A stretch of 64,000 nt of DNA from Hyphomicrobiales bacterium. Its GTDB lineage: Bacteria; Pseudomonadota; Alphaproteobacteria; Rhizobiales; Ancalomicrobiaceae. Made by a program: the position numbers and the translations under genes. The notes beneath the pieces were generated by a model. The model was not told the origin of the DNA. It made no database searches and saw only the letters and a program-made list of their open reading frames with translations. Positions 18,035 through 26,413 of the stretch are shown here, piece by piece. Position 1 is the stretch's first letter. Each line of letters opens with the position of its first letter. The stretch is taken from the NCBI GenBank assembly GCA_021286855.1, contig JAJTBO010000011.1:1-64000 (forward strand), written 5' to 3'.

Positions 18035-19093
18035 TCAGATCGCCCGCGCCGCCTCTTCGACCACGTCGGCGAAATCGGACGCGCTCGTCGAGAGCGCGCC
18101 GACCTTCGCCTCGCGGAAGAAACTCTCGATCCGCTCGCGGATTTCGCCGACGGCGACGCCGCGCAGAGCCGCCTCGAGATCGAGCACGGTGCGCGGCGGC
18201 GTGACGAAGAAGTCGCCGGTGATCAGGACTTCGCGGATGCGGTCGTCCGCCGCCCCTTCCCGGCGCACCCAGGCCTCGATGGTGCCGCCGGCGCCGTGGC
18301 GCGCCGCATGACCGGATCCTTCAGGCGGCGAATCGATCTCGGCGACGAAGTCGTCCGTGCCGATCTCCTCGTCGTGGAGGCGTCGGGCGAGGTCTTCCTC
18401 GCGCGCCGTCACCGTGCCCCATTCGGGCGCGAGGCCGAGCCGTTCGCCGAGGCCTTCGAGCAACGCCTCGCGGATCGCTCCGGTCGAAGGCGCGGCCGGC
18501 CCGAGCAGCGCCTTCAGCGTCGTAACGCGCGATCCTGCGTCGTCGAGCGCCCGTTTGGCGAGCTTCGCCTCGGGCACGTTCAGCGCCGACAGCATGCGTG
18601 CCGCATCCATGTCGGCGAGGATCGTCGCCTGATAGAACAGCGTGTCGCCGGAGAAGAACCCGCCGGTGCCGGAGATCTTGCGGCCGTCGACCTCGATGTC
18701 GTTGCGCGGCCGATATCGCGCGGGGATGCCGAATTTCGACAGACCGAGCGCGATCGATTCGCAGATCCCCTTCGCCACGTCGGCGAGGGTCGGCAGATCG
18801 AGGCTTTTGCGGTGAAAGATGAGTTCGAGCCCGAACTGGCCCTCGTCCATGTAGAGCGCGCCGCCGCCGGTGATCCGCCGGACCGTCTCGACGCCGTTCT
18901 CCCTGCACCAGTCGAGCTTCAGCTCGCGCGACAACGACTGATGCCGCCCGACCAGCGCCGAGGGCCGAAAGGTCAGGAAGCGGATCGTGTCGGGGATCTC
19001 GCCGGCCTCGTGCGCCTCGATCAACGCCGAATCGAAGGCGATGTTGGCGCGCCCGCCGCGGACCCCGGTGTCGATGACGCGAAACTTGCCCAT
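18035..19093 (-). CDS. sLpl(AB): Lipoate-protein ligase sLpl(AB)
   Basis: A 352-residue BPL/LPL-family ligase. The N-terminal catalytic domain has the lipoate-ligase pattern RRITGGGALYMDEGQFGLELIF and a lysine in KISGTGGFF. An additional C-terminal accessory domain (residues about 240-352) makes the protein bipartite, as in the fused sLpl(AB) of sHdr loci. It would attach octanoate or lipoate to LbpA using ATP. Its start is two bases after the lipS2 stop. It is the last gene of the lipS1-lipT-lipS2-sLpl operon. Confidence 0.88.
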   Translation of the reverse strand: MGKFRVIDTGVRGGRANIAFDSALIEAHEAGEIPDTIRFLTFRPSALVGRHQSLSRELKLDWCRENGVETVRRITGGGALYMDEGQFGLELIFHRKSLDLPTLADVAKGICESIALGLSKFGIPARYRPRNDIEVDGRKISGTGGFFSGDTLFYQATILADMDAARMLSALNVPEAKLAKRALDDAGSRVTTLKALLGPAAPSTGAIREALLEGLGERLGLAPEWGTVTAREEDLARRLHDEEIGTDDFVAEIDSPPEGSGHAARHGAGGTIEAWVRREGAADDRIREVLITGDFFVTPPRTVLDLEAALRGVAVGEIRERIESFFREAKVGALSTSASDFADVVEEAARAI

Positions 19094-19094
19094 C

Positions 19095-20351
19095 TCAGGC
19101 GTCCACCTTCTTCATCCCGAGTTGCCGGCGGATCTTGGCGACGTCGCGCTTCGTCGGCGGAAACGGGAAGCTGGCGATGTTGGAGGGCGGGCTGTCGCCG
19201 TAGGGCCGATCACAGGCGGAGACGTCCTCGGCGACCTTGCCCGGGCAACCGGAGGTGCGGAACGCCGTGCCGGCGTCGATCACCGCGTCGAGTTCGGCGC
19301 GGCCGAGGCCGAAGTCGACCACCCGGCCGTGGTCGTCGAACCGCATCTCTTCGACGCGCCGTCCGCGGTAGTCGATCAGATAGCGGCCGAGCTGCACTCG
19401 GCGCCACTGGTCGCGCGGCGTCGCCGGCAGGTGGTCCATCAGCGAGCCCGATTCCGGGAAGAACGAGAACATGTGGCTGTGGCCGCCCATGTCCTTGACC
19501 TTCTGGACCATGGCGAGCATCTCGGCTTCGGTCTCGCCCATGCCGGCGATCAGATGCACGCCGATCTTCTCCGGCCCGAAGATGTCGGCCGCGTGGCCGA
19601 GCACTTCCCAATATTTTTCCCAGCGATGCGGACCGTCGACGGTCTTGCCGCGGGTGCGCTCGAAGAGCTCGGGCGTCGCCGCGTCGAAGGCGACGGTGAA
19701 CATGTCGGCGCCGAGATCCTTCAGCCGCCGGACGTCTTCGCGATGCATGGTCGTCGGGTTCGACAGGATCGAGACCGGGATGTCGGAGGGATCGATCCGG
19801 TCGGTCCAGGTCTTCAGAACGGTGAGCGTGTCGGCGTCGGACTTCGGATGGGTGATCATCGAGATGCACATCCGGTGGAAGCTGGTCTTGCTTCCCTGGC
19901 GCTTCACGATGTCGACGATCTCGGCCATCGGCACCGCCGGCCAGTCGACCCGGATGAAGTTGCGGTCGGCGTAGTCGCGGTCGGCCTCGCGATGGCGAGC
20001 GAGACCGCAATAGGCGCAGTTGGCGCGGCAGCCTTCCGGATAGGTCAGCAGGAGATTGAGGCAATGGGTGCAGGAGCAGCGATGCATCTTGCCGCCCATC
20101 AGGCCGAGCGAGATCGCCGCCGCGGTCGAGACCTGGACGTAGTCGGGCGAGCGCATGTTCGGCGTCTGGATGTTGTCGTTCGGCAGATAGAGACCGCGCG
20201 GCGCGACGTCCTCGGCCTTGACCCGGGCGCCGTTGCGCGCGTCGGCCGGCGCTTCGGTCGGCGTGCGCGGCGCCATCGCGTCGAAGGGATTGAAGTCGAG
20301 CGCGCCCTCGGCGGTCGGCCGCGGTTTTCCGTGGGTCTCCAGGCAGCTCAT
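19095..20351 (-). CDS. lipS2: Radical SAM lipoyl synthase LipS2
   Basis: A 418-residue radical SAM protein. The SAM cluster motif is CRANCAYC (Cys108/112/115). Upstream Cys92/94/97 (HRCSCTHC) are candidates for an auxiliary cluster. Together with LipS1 it inserts two sulfur atoms into octanoyl-LbpA. BATS-like segments are seen in the C-terminal half (GMGETEAEMLAMVQ). The start MSCLETHG overlaps the lipT stop by four bases; the longer open frame upstream is only the lipT shadow. Confidence 0.9.
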   Translation of the reverse strand: MSCLETHGKPRPTAEGALDFNPFDAMAPRTPTEAPADARNGARVKAEDVAPRGLYLPNDNIQTPNMRSPDYVQVSTAAAISLGLMGGKMHRCSCTHCLNLLLTYPEGCRANCAYCGLARHREADRDYADRNFIRVDWPAVPMAEIVDIVKRQGSKTSFHRMCISMITHPKSDADTLTVLKTWTDRIDPSDIPVSILSNPTTMHREDVRRLKDLGADMFTVAFDAATPELFERTRGKTVDGPHRWEKYWEVLGHAADIFGPEKIGVHLIAGMGETEAEMLAMVQKVKDMGGHSHMFSFFPESGSLMDHLPATPRDQWRRVQLGRYLIDYRGRRVEEMRFDDHGRVVDFGLGRAELDAVIDAGTAFRTSGCPGKVAEDVSACDRPYGDSPPSNIASFPFPPTKRDVAKIRRQLGMKKVDA

Positions 20352-21457
20352 GCGGCCACTCCCGATGCTGGCGTCGCTTCGATCCCGTCGAAGGGCGCGG
20401 TCCAATAGTCTTCGAAGGCGATCCAGGCCCGTTCGAGATCGGTCGGTCCGACCCGTCCCGCCGCGCAGGCCGCGACGATCGCCCGCCGCCGCCGCGCCGC
20501 GCGGTCGAGCGCCGCGCCGAACAGCGCCTCGATCTCCTCGGCGTAGTCGTCGAGCGCTCCGGCGGTCCCGCCGAGCCGCGCCGCCGCCGCCTCGCCGGCC
20601 ATCCGGCCGGAGATCACGGCGGAAGCGATGCCCGCGCCGGTCACCGGATTGGTCAGGCCGCAGGCGTCGCCGGCGAGCAGGACGTCGGTGGTCGCGAGGC
20701 GACCGATCGGCGGCAGCAACCCGCCCGAGGGAATGAGCCCGCCGGTCATGGCGAGGACGTCCCAACCGATCCGCCCCTCGCGGACGAGTTGCGCCTGCAG
20801 CCCCTCGAGCAGAATACGGAGGAGCCCCCGCCCCGGCGCGTCGACGCCGAGGCCGAGATTGGCGATCGAACCCTTCGGAAACAGCCAGCCGTAGCCGCCC
20901 GGCATGGTCTTGGAGAGAAAGATGTCGGTGGCGACGTGCGGCCGCACGAGCGGCACGGTGATCTGGCGGGTGTGCGAGAACACGGTGTTGACCGAGCCGA
21001 TGGCGCGGCCGACCAGCGAACGCGGCCCGTCCGCTCCGATCACGATCTGCGCGACCAACCGCGTCCCGTCGGAGAGCGTCACGCCGTCTTCGTCGACGCT
21101 CGCGACCGGTGCGGCGAAGCGGCAGTCGGCTCCGGCGGCGCGCGCCCTGTCGACCAGCGTTTGGTCGAACCGCGCCCGATCGACGATCCAGCCCGGCAGC
21201 GGGTCACGACGCGGGCCCGCGCCTTCGGTGAAGGTGTCCATCGCCTCGATCGACTGCACCGCCAGCGCGGCGAGGCCTTCGACCTCCGAGCCGAGCGACA
21301 GCGGCACGAATTCGGCGCACTGCACCGGTTCGCCCGGCCGCTCGCGCCGATCGACGCCGATCACCCGCGCGCCGGCCGAGGCGGCGGCGCGGGCGGCGCT
21401 CGCCCCCGCGGGGCCGAGGCCGACGACGATCACGTCCGCGTCGAAGCGCTCGCTCAT
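20348..21457 (-). CDS. lipT: LipT: FAD-dependent geranylgeranyl-reductase-like oxidoreductase of lipoate assembly
   Basis: A 369-residue flavoprotein. The N-terminal dinucleotide motif is VIVVGLGPAGASAARAAASAG (start at residue 9). A second FAD motif is LLAGDACGLTNPVTGAG near residues 265-281. The family is that of geranylgeranyl reductase and related monooxygenases. LipT is found in LipS1/S2 loci and may supply electrons to lipoyl synthases or reduce lipoate; the reaction here is inferred. It overlaps lipS1 by four bases (ATGA) and lipS2 by four. Confidence 0.87.
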   Translation of the reverse strand: MSERFDADVIVVGLGPAGASAARAAASAGARVIGVDRRERPGEPVQCAEFVPLSLGSEVEGLAALAVQSIEAMDTFTEGAGPRRDPLPGWIVDRARFDQTLVDRARAAGADCRFAAPVASVDEDGVTLSDGTRLVAQIVIGADGPRSLVGRAIGSVNTVFSHTRQITVPLVRPHVATDIFLSKTMPGGYGWLFPKGSIANLGLGVDAPGRGLLRILLEGLQAQLVREGRIGWDVLAMTGGLIPSGGLLPPIGRLATTDVLLAGDACGLTNPVTGAGIASAVISGRMAGEAAAARLGGTAGALDDYAEEIEALFGAALDRAARRRRAIVAACAAGRVGPTDLERAWIAFEDYWTAPFDGIEATPASGVAA

Positions 21458-22503
21458 GCCGCGCAAGGGGCGATCCGCCCCCTCCCCTCGATCGATCCGT
21501 CCGCCGTCTCCTTCATCGAGCAGCAGGCCATCTGTTGGGTGAAGGGCCGGCCGATCAGCCGCGCCGTCTCGACCGCGCCTTCCGCCGGGAAGGCGATGCC
21601 GTCGAGCCCGGCCATCACCGCATAGGCGTCGACGACGCGCTTGTGCAGGCCGGCGGGCCGCGCGCAACCGAGCAGCACGTCGCGATCGGCGATGCGGTTC
21701 CGCCCCTCGAGGAGGATGCGGCCGACCTCGGCCGTATCCGGCGTCTCGAAGGTTCCGGGCCGCGCGTAGAACGGCATGATCACCACGAAGACCAACGAAT
21801 GGACGGGATGGCGCGCCACCATGTCGAGGGCGCGGGTTTCGCCGAGGATGCGGCCGAAGTGCAGGCCGATGACGACGTGGGGGACGACCTCCATCGAAGT
21901 CTCGCAGAGCGCCGCCAGCGTCTCCTCGAAGTCCTCGACCCGGCGGTCGAGGTGATAGACGTCGCGGACCGTCGCTTCCGCGCCGATCACGTCCATCATG
22001 ACGGTGTCGACGCCCGCCGCCTCCATCGCCCGCGCCCGGGTCCGATCGGTGAGCGCCGAGTGGACGGCGATCTTCAAATGAGGAAAGTCGCGCTTCAGGC
22101 CTTCGATGACCGGATAGAACCGCTCGTAGCGGATCTCGTTGCGCTTGTCGGAGCCGCCGGAGAGCAGGAAGCCGGAGAGCCCGCCGAGCGCGATCATGTC
22201 TCGGACCCGGCGGTCGAAGTCCTCGGGGCGCAGCGCCGGGATCATCGGCTTCAAGATTTCGGTGCGGCAGTGCTCGCAATCGAGCGCGCAGGCCGAACCG
22301 GTGATCGAAAAGGCCGGGAACGACCCCTTCGAGCAGCCGGAGAGCTCGCTCGTCTCATATTCCTTGAAGGTCGGCGTCGAAAACCGCAGCGGACCGCGCG
22401 AGGCGCGCGTCGCCGCGGCCGCCTCCATCGCCCCGACGAGATCGGGATCGAAGACGGCGTCCTCCAGCGGTTCGATGGTGCGAAGCGCTTCCGACCAGCC
22501 CAT
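21454..22503 (-). CDS. lipS1: Radical SAM lipoyl synthase LipS1
   Basis: A protein of about 349 residues with the radical SAM motif CALDCEHC (Cys72/76/79). A further Cys (ELSGCSKG) and the C-terminal MACCSMKET are candidates for the auxiliary cluster. It inserts sulfur in lipoyl assembly on LbpA with LipS2. The start is placed at MGWSEALRT because GGGAGG lies six bases before it and because the in-frame ATG at 22524 lies within an operator palindrome. It is the first gene of the lip operon. Confidence 0.9.
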   Translation of the reverse strand: MGWSEALRTIEPLEDAVFDPDLVGAMEAAAATRASRGPLRFSTPTFKEYETSELSGCSKGSFPAFSITGSACALDCEHCRTEILKPMIPALRPEDFDRRVRDMIALGGLSGFLLSGGSDKRNEIRYERFYPVIEGLKRDFPHLKIAVHSALTDRTRARAMEAAGVDTVMMDVIGAEATVRDVYHLDRRVEDFEETLAALCETSMEVVPHVVIGLHFGRILGETRALDMVARHPVHSLVFVVIMPFYARPGTFETPDTAEVGRILLEGRNRIADRDVLLGCARPAGLHKRVVDAYAVMAGLDGIAFPAEGAVETARLIGRPFTQQMACCSMKETADGSIEGRGRIAPCAA

Positions 22504-22521
22504 CCGACGCCTCCCGACGTA

Positions 22522-22548
22522 CATTCGAAACTTCTGATATTTCGAATG
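22522..22548. promoter_or_regulatory. Perfect 9-bp inverted repeat operator of the lip operon
   Basis: Arms CATTCGAAA (22522-22530) and TTTCGAATG (22540-22548) are separated by 9 bases. The right half, TCTGATATTTCGAATG, is the best example of the shared motif in this window. The site ends 19 bases before the chosen lipS1 start, so bound protein should block transcription or initiation. Confidence 0.7.
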
Positions 22549-22630
22549 AGCTAAGCCCGGAAACCATCCTGCCGCAATCGGGGTGATTCCGAAACAGGGT
22601 GCGTCAGGATGACCGGACAGTCGGTTTCCG

Positions 22631-23806
22631 TCAGGGTTTCCGGGTAGCGGCGGCGATCCTTCTGATCTCCTCGCGGATCGGTCCGCGACGCGGTTCGTCG
22701 ACGAGGGTCGTGAACCAGGCCGGGTCGCGGTCGTCTTCGTCGACGAGGTCGCAGTCGAGCGCCGCGAGCCGCGCCTGCGAGGCGTCCGGCAAACGCTCCG
22801 GCAGGTCGAACCCGGCGAGCACGCCCCAGAGGCCGGCCCAACAGCGCGCCAGGGTCCAGGGATTGTAGCCGCCGCCGCCGAGCACGACCGCCCGCGGCGC
22901 GATCGAAATCGCGGCGACGACCGCCCGCCACAGCGCGCCGTTCGACAACATCATCGACGAGAGCGGATCGCCGGCGAGCCCGTCGGCGCCGCAGGTGACG
23001 ACGATCGCCTCGGGCTCGAATCGTTCGAGCACCGGCGCGACCGCCTCGTCGATCAGAAGATCCCATTCGTCGTCGACGATCCCCCGCGGGACGGGGAGAT
23101 TGCGCGCCCTGCCCTCGCGCCGGTCGTCGAGCGCGCCGGTTCCCGGCCAACGTCCGGCCTCGTGGATGGAAAGCGTGAGGACGCGCGGATCGGCGGCGAA
23201 GGCGTCCTCGACGCCGTCGCCGTGGTGGGCGTCGAGATCGACGTAGGCGACGCGGTTCAGACCGGCGTCGAGGAACCCCAGGATCGCGAAGACCGGGTCG
23301 TTGAAGTAGCAGAAGCCCGAGGCGCGATCGGGCCGGCCGTGGTGGGTGCCGCCGGCCGGATGAAAGGCGACGCGGCCGTCGAGGGCGAGCCGAGCCGCCG
23401 CGAACGAGCCGCCGACGCTGGTCGAAGCGCGTTCGAAGACCCCGGAAAACAACGGGTTTTCCATCGTCCCGAGGCCGTGCCGGGCGCAGACTGCGGCAGG
23501 AACGACGCCGCTACGATCGGCCTCGGCGAGCGCCGCGACCCAGTCGGGGACATGAAACCGCGTCAACAGGTCGCAGCCCGCGATCGGGGAAGAATGGACC
23601 CGTCCGGTGAGCCATCCGAGGTCCCCGGCGATGTCGAGGGCGGTCTCGACGCGGGGGATGGCGAGCGGATGATTGCGGCCGTATGCCGCACGACGGTAGA
23701 CGTCGGAGGCGACGACGACGGATTCATTGAGGAATTTTGTTTGATATTTCAAATGTTCCGTCCTCGCCTTCGCATCCGCTTCCACCGCAGTGCAGCAGAT
23801 TTCCAT
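22631..23806 (-). CDS. Histone deacetylase/AcuC-family metal-dependent deacylase
   Basis: A protein of about 391 residues with the HDAC arginase-like fold. Signature parts are the GTHHGRPDRASGFCYFND active-site histidines, the zinc ligands in VDLDAHHGDG and CGADGLAGDP, and the catalytic-Tyr loop GGGGYNP. Bacterial members remove acetyl or acyl groups from lysine or polyamines. It lies directly upstream of lipS1 in the same direction, about 125 bases away, and diverges from dsrE. The start is uncertain: ATG at 23806 has a weak ribosome site, and a shared-motif palindrome lies about 50 bases inside the gene. Confidence 0.75.
   Translation of the reverse strand: MEICCTAVEADAKARTEHLKYQTKFLNESVVVASDVYRRAAYGRNHPLAIPRVETALDIAGDLGWLTGRVHSSPIAGCDLLTRFHVPDWVAALAEADRSGVVPAAVCARHGLGTMENPLFSGVFERASTSVGGSFAAARLALDGRVAFHPAGGTHHGRPDRASGFCYFNDPVFAILGFLDAGLNRVAYVDLDAHHGDGVEDAFAADPRVLTLSIHEAGRWPGTGALDDRREGRARNLPVPRGIVDDEWDLLIDEAVAPVLERFEPEAIVVTCGADGLAGDPLSSMMLSNGALWRAVVAAISIAPRAVVLGGGGYNPWTLARCWAGLWGVLAGFDLPERLPDASQARLAALDCDLVDEDDRDPAWFTTLVDEPRRGPIREEIRRIAAATRKP
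23740..23755. promoter_or_regulatory. Shared motif with 14-bp palindrome near the 5' end of the HDAC-like gene
   Basis: TTTGATATTTCAAATG contains TTTGA-N4-TCAAA. It lies in the 5' coding part of the HDAC-like gene as drawn, or in its leader if translation starts later, and about 180 bases upstream of dsrE. Confidence 0.5.
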
Positions 23807-23866
23807 CGCAAAACCACATACTTGCGGCTCTCGAGGTCCAGGCCTACGCCTCTTCCATCGCAGCAT

Positions 23867-23882
23867 TCTGATATGCGAATAT
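23867..23882. promoter_or_regulatory. Shared motif upstream of dsrE
   Basis: TCTGATATGCGAATAT is an imperfect copy of the shared motif with ATTC/GAAT arms at 23865-23880. It ends 54 bases before the dsrE start and faces the divergent HDAC-like gene. Confidence 0.45.
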
Positions 23883-23936
23883 GCCTCAAAAGACGGCATG
23901 AACCGCATGTCAGACGTCAGGAGGAAAAGTCCGACG

Positions 23937-24437
23937 ATGAGCGAGCAAGACGACAACAAGCCGAAGTCGATGACCATCATCGTCACCAAGGGATCGCTGG
24001 ATTGGGCCTACCCGCCCTTCATCCTGGCGACGACCGCGGCGGCGATGGGGGTCGACGTGACCCTGTTCTTCACCTTCTACGGGCTGCCGCTCCTGAAGAA
24101 GAAACTCGATCTGCAGGTGACCACGCTGGGCAATCCGGCGATGGCGATGCCGATGATGGGCATGCACATGGTGATGCCCAACCTGATCGGCATGCTGCCC
24201 GGCGTCGACGGCATGGCGACGAAGATGATGAAGGACATGATCGCCAAGAAGGGCGTCGCCTCCATCGAAGAGCTGCGCGACATGGCGATCGAATGCGAGG
24301 TCAAGATGATCGCCTGCCAGATGACCATGGACCTGTTCGAGTTCAAGCTCGAGGACATGATCGACGGCATCACGCTCGGCGGCGCGGCCACCTATATGGA
24401 AAACGCGCTGAAGTCCGACATCAACCTATACATCTGA
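23937..24437 (+). CDS. dsrE: DsrE3-type sulfur-transfer protein, first copy
   Basis: A 166-residue DsrE/DsrF/DrsH-like protein. The signature IACQMTMDLF holds Cys127, and a second Cys is present at 120. A Met-rich loop (MAMPMMGMHMVM) lies at residues 69-80. The family takes part in cytosolic persulfide relay with TusA, which is the next gene, 74 bases downstream. The start was chosen by the AGGAGG site at 23919-23924; the longer open frame from 23790 lacks one. A paralogue at 37472-37972 shares length and most motifs. Confidence 0.88.
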   Translation: MSEQDDNKPKSMTIIVTKGSLDWAYPPFILATTAAAMGVDVTLFFTFYGLPLLKKKLDLQVTTLGNPAMAMPMMGMHMVMPNLIGMLPGVDGMATKMMKDMIAKKGVASIEELRDMAIECEVKMIACQMTMDLFEFKLEDMIDGITLGGAATYMENALKSDINLYI

Positions 24438-24511
24438 CGGTTCGGCAGGCGAGACGACGTGCGTCGTCGCCTCGTCCGCCGGCCTCGACCATCCTCTGAA
24501 AGGATAACGTC

Positions 24512-24739
24512 ATGGCCGATCAGGTCCTCGACGCCAAGGGACTCAACTGCCCGCTGCCGATCATCAAGACCAAGAAGCAGCTCAAGGAGTTGCCGGTCGG
24601 CAACACTCTGGAAGTGATCGCGACCGATCCCGGTTCGGTCGCCGATTTCGCCGCCTTCTGCCGTACCACCGGCAATGAAATGGTGGAACAATCCCAGGAA
24701 GGCGGAGTGTTCAGATTCGTCATTCGCCGCGCGGCGTGA
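24512..24739 (+). CDS. tusA: TusA sulfur-carrier protein
   Basis: A 75-residue TusA with the hallmark CPLP at residues 13-16, Cys13 being the persulfide carrier. It would exchange sulfane sulfur with the adjacent DsrE protein and feed the sulfur-oxidation machinery. The ribosome site GAAAGGA lies 7 bases before the ATG. No rhodanese gene, common in rhd-tusA-dsrE sets, is present here. Confidence 0.95.
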   Translation: MADQVLDAKGLNCPLPIIKTKKQLKELPVGNTLEVIATDPGSVADFAAFCRTTGNEMVEQSQEGGVFRFVIRRAA

Positions 24740-25054
24740 CGAGACGAACGGCTTCCGGGCGCAACGGGGACGCGACCGGATCCGCGCTTCGGCCACCGAG
24801 GCTCCAGACGAGGATTTCCTCGATCGAGTTCGGAGGCCTCGCCCTTTCGGGCGGACTGGAATGACGGAATTTCGTCGATCGGCGGACCGGGGGGTTCGTC
24901 GACGACGACGGTGGCGAGGCATCCGGGTCGGGACCGCTCGCAACCGTCGCCCGACGAAGGCATTGCAAGATCGCAACGAAAGAACGACACCCCCGCGCCG
25001 GGCCACGCGGGCAAATCGACGGACCGAGACCGGTCACGTCACTTGGGGGACCAT
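24740..25054. other. Intergenic stretch between tusA and the FadL gene
   Basis: This 315-base stretch has no convincing gene. Open frames across it are shadows. The last 20 bases hold a weak ribosome site (GGGGA) for the FadL gene. I see no terminator for tusA, so read-through is possible. Confidence 0.5.
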
Positions 25055-26317
25055 ATGACCAACAGGCACTTCGCCGGCGGCGTTTCCGCGTTCACGCTCG
25101 CGCTCGCCGCCGCGTCTCTCCTCGGCGTTTCGAACGCCGGTGCGACGGAAGGCTATTTTCAGACCGGTTACGGCACGATCCAGAAGGCGCAGTCGGGCGC
25201 CGGCGTCGCCAATCCGGAAGACGCGATGTCGCTGTCGGTCAACCCGGCCGGCCTGACCTCGGTCGGTCGCCAGTTCGAGGCCGCCTTCACGCTGTTCTCG
25301 CCGAGCCGCGAGTACACCGCCAATTCGCTCGGCATGCCGGCCGCCGGCACGAAGACGAGCACGCAGGACCTGTTCCTGATGCCGAACATGGCCTGGTCTT
25401 CGCCGATCGATGCGAATTCCGCCTGGGGCGTCGCGGTGTTCGGCAACGGCGGCATGAACACGAACTATCAGTACAACGTGTTCTCGGGCGGTCAGACCGG
25501 CGTCAATCTCGAGCAGATGTTCATCACGGCCGGCTACGCCCACAAGTTCGGCGACGTCTCGCTCGGCATCGCGCCGGTGGTGGCGATTCAGAAGTTCAAG
25601 GCGACCGGTTTCGGAGCCTTTTCGTCCTATTCGTCGAGCCCGACGAACTTCACGAACAACGGCGACGACTACGCCTACGGCGCCGGCTTCCGCGCCGGTC
25701 TGCAGTGGAACGTCACCAAGCAGTTCCGCGTCGGCCTTTCCGGTCAGACGCCGATCTGGTCGACCAAGTTCGACAAATACGCCGGCCTCTACGCCGACGG
25801 CGGGTCGTTCGACATTCCGGCCAACGTCACCGTCGGCGTCGCCTATGACGTCACCCCCGACCTGACCGTGATGTTGGATTACCGCCACATCTTCTACAGC
25901 GGCGTGCCGGCGATCGCCAACACCTCTTCGACCCTCGGTTCGCCGACCAACAAGCTCGGTTCGTCGACCGGTCCGGGCTTCGGCTGGAAGGACGTCGACG
26001 TGATCGCGATCGCGGCCGCCTACAAGGCGACCAAGGACCTGACGCTGCGCGCCGGCTATTCGCACAACACCAACCCGATCGGGTCGAGCGACGTGTTCTT
26101 CAACATCGTCGCGCCGGGCATCGTGACCGACCACATCTCGGGCGGCTTCACCTACAGCTGGGCGAAGAACTTCGACATCGACTTCGCCGCCGCCTATGTG
26201 CCGCGCAACTCGATCACCGGGGCGAACCCGAACCCGGCGATGATGGGCGGCACCGGCGACATCACGCTCGCCATGTCGCAGTGGGAAGCCTCGCTCGGCG
26301 TGCGCTATCGCTACTGA
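25055..26317 (+). CDS. FadL/OmpP1-family outer-membrane transport protein
   Basis: A 420-residue outer-membrane beta-barrel with a signal peptide (LALAAASLLGVSNAGA) followed by the FadL N-terminal pattern TEGYFQTGYG and GAGVANPEDAMSLSVNPAG. It ends in an aromatic C-terminus (GVRYRY) as barrels do for BAM insertion. FadL proteins pass hydrophobic molecules through a lateral opening. Its place after dsrE-tusA in a sulfur locus raises the idea of a hydrophobic sulfur or carbon substrate, which is inference. A strong terminator follows the gene. Confidence 0.92.
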   Translation: MTNRHFAGGVSAFTLALAAASLLGVSNAGATEGYFQTGYGTIQKAQSGAGVANPEDAMSLSVNPAGLTSVGRQFEAAFTLFSPSREYTANSLGMPAAGTKTSTQDLFLMPNMAWSSPIDANSAWGVAVFGNGGMNTNYQYNVFSGGQTGVNLEQMFITAGYAHKFGDVSLGIAPVVAIQKFKATGFGAFSSYSSSPTNFTNNGDDYAYGAGFRAGLQWNVTKQFRVGLSGQTPIWSTKFDKYAGLYADGGSFDIPANVTVGVAYDVTPDLTVMLDYRHIFYSGVPAIANTSSTLGSPTNKLGSSTGPGFGWKDVDVIAIAAAYKATKDLTLRAGYSHNTNPIGSSDVFFNIVAPGIVTDHISGGFTYSWAKNFDIDFAAAYVPRNSITGANPNPAMMGGTGDITLAMSQWEASLGVRYRY

Positions 26318-26344
26318 GCGACGGCGCTTCGCTTCGAAACGACG

Positions 26345-26382
26345 ACGGCGTCGGAGATCTCTCCGACGCCGTTCTTCTTTTT
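26345..26382 (+). terminator. Rho-independent terminator of the FadL gene
   Basis: A 12-bp perfect stem (26345-26356 with 26361-26372) around a 4-base loop is followed by a T-rich run (TTCTTCTTTTT region). It lies 28 bases after the FadL stop and before convergent rpe. Confidence 0.92.
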
Positions 26383-26413
26383 CGCCTCGTCCTCTCGGGC
26401 GCTCCTTCCGCGC

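Noticed and set aside
22504-22524. Upstream ATG for lipS1
   Set aside because: This ATG lies inside the operator palindrome, and a good ribosome site precedes the second Met instead.
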